Positions 22,434 through 22,577 of a stretch of 22,577 bases of DNA are shown one piece after another. Each line of letters begins with the position of its first letter. Position 1 is the first letter of the stretch. Location of the stretch: positions 1-22,577 of the forward strand of contig DAOWCY010000116.1 in the NCBI GenBank assembly GCA_030639305.1, written 5' to 3'. The notes beneath the pieces were generated by a model. It was not told the origin of the DNA. It made no database searches and saw only the letters and a program-made list of their open reading frames with translations. The position numbers and the translations under genes were made by a program. The stretch comes from JAGLQA01 sp023135565 (lineage in GTDB: Bacteria > Acidobacteriota > Aminicenantia > UBA2199).

Positions 22434-22577
22434 TTATTGGCCCAGGGAATATAATACATCAGGACAGAAATCAATACCGTTATCCCAATAAATAGTTTCG
22501 ATTTCGGTATTTAGCTTTACTTTTTTGAAATATTCGGGTTCCAGTAATTGTTTATAGGTACTGCCGGGAGTTTTAGA
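22434..22577 (-). CDS. DUF2442 domain protein, C-terminal part (cut by window edge)
   Basis: A minus-strand frame enters from the window end and gives 47 codons before TAA at 22434-22436. The peptide contains LLEPEYFKKVKLNTEIETIY, then WDNGIDFCPDVLYSLG. That is the typical end of DUF2442 proteins, whose consensus is LxPxYFxxV, IxWPNGxDxxPDxLY. These small proteins of about 80-90 residues are often paired with DUF4160 proteins and are suspected toxin-antitoxin components. The N terminus and any partner lie outside the window. It would be transcribed towards system 3 in the same direction. Confidence 0.82.
   Translation of the reverse strand, partial: SKTPGSTYKQLLEPEYFKKVKLNTEIETIYWDNGIDFCPDVLYSLGQ

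Overview
The window looks like a chromosomal segment of a strictly anaerobic bacterium that breaks down aromatic compounds. Two things point there: a complete class II (ATP-independent, tungsten) benzoyl-CoA reductase operon, and near-consensus sigma-70 promoters with Shine-Dalgarno sites, which rule out an archaeon. The phenylalanyl-tRNA synthetase is nevertheless of the archaeal/eukaryotic type, which few bacterial lineages carry (spirochaetes are the classic case). I cannot name the phylum.

Region 1 (about 1-12,260, + strand) is the catabolic operon. A promoter at 158-185 leads into a zinc alcohol dehydrogenase resembling 6-hydroxycyclohex-1-ene-1-carbonyl-CoA dehydrogenase. It is followed by bamB, C, D, E, F, G, H and I. 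BamBC would reduce the benzoyl-CoA ring at a tungsten site. BamD, BamE and BamF are heterodisulfide-reductase/MvhD-like electron carriers, and BamG, BamH and BamI are NuoE/F/G-like subunits. The whole set matches the megadalton Bam complex known from Geobacter metallireducens. BamF here has cysteines where a selenocysteine is reported in Geobacter, and it carries a C-terminal winged helix. Copies of a palindromic repeat sit in the bamQ-bamB and bamH-bamI gaps.

Region 2 (about 12,260-15,900) is an AT-rich insertion in the opposite orientation. It holds one 1008-residue gene: TIR domain, P-loop STAND-type NTPase, about six 32-residue pentatricopeptide-like (PPR) repeats, then a TPR-like tail. 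This is the most unusual object in the window. It looks like an NLR-type immune or abortive-infection protein whose sensor region resembles an RNA-binding PPR array. Its upstream side is a gene-free stretch with short direct repeats and a strong hairpin.

Region 3 (about 15,900-19,860, + strand) has a MNT nucleotidyltransferase antitoxin with a truncated HEPN partner, then pheS-pheT. PheT has a four-cysteine, zinc-ribbon-like insertion near its N terminus.

Region 4 (about 19,860-22,577) is a toxin-antitoxin cluster. It contains three PIN-domain (VapC-like) toxins, each translationally overlapped by its antitoxin and each with its own consensus-like promoter, plus the end of a DUF2442 gene. 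Two more copies of the palindromic repeat lie here and are identical to each other over 83 bp. Regions 2-4 together read as a defence/stress-module neighbourhood around housekeeping pheST, next to the aromatic-degradation operon.
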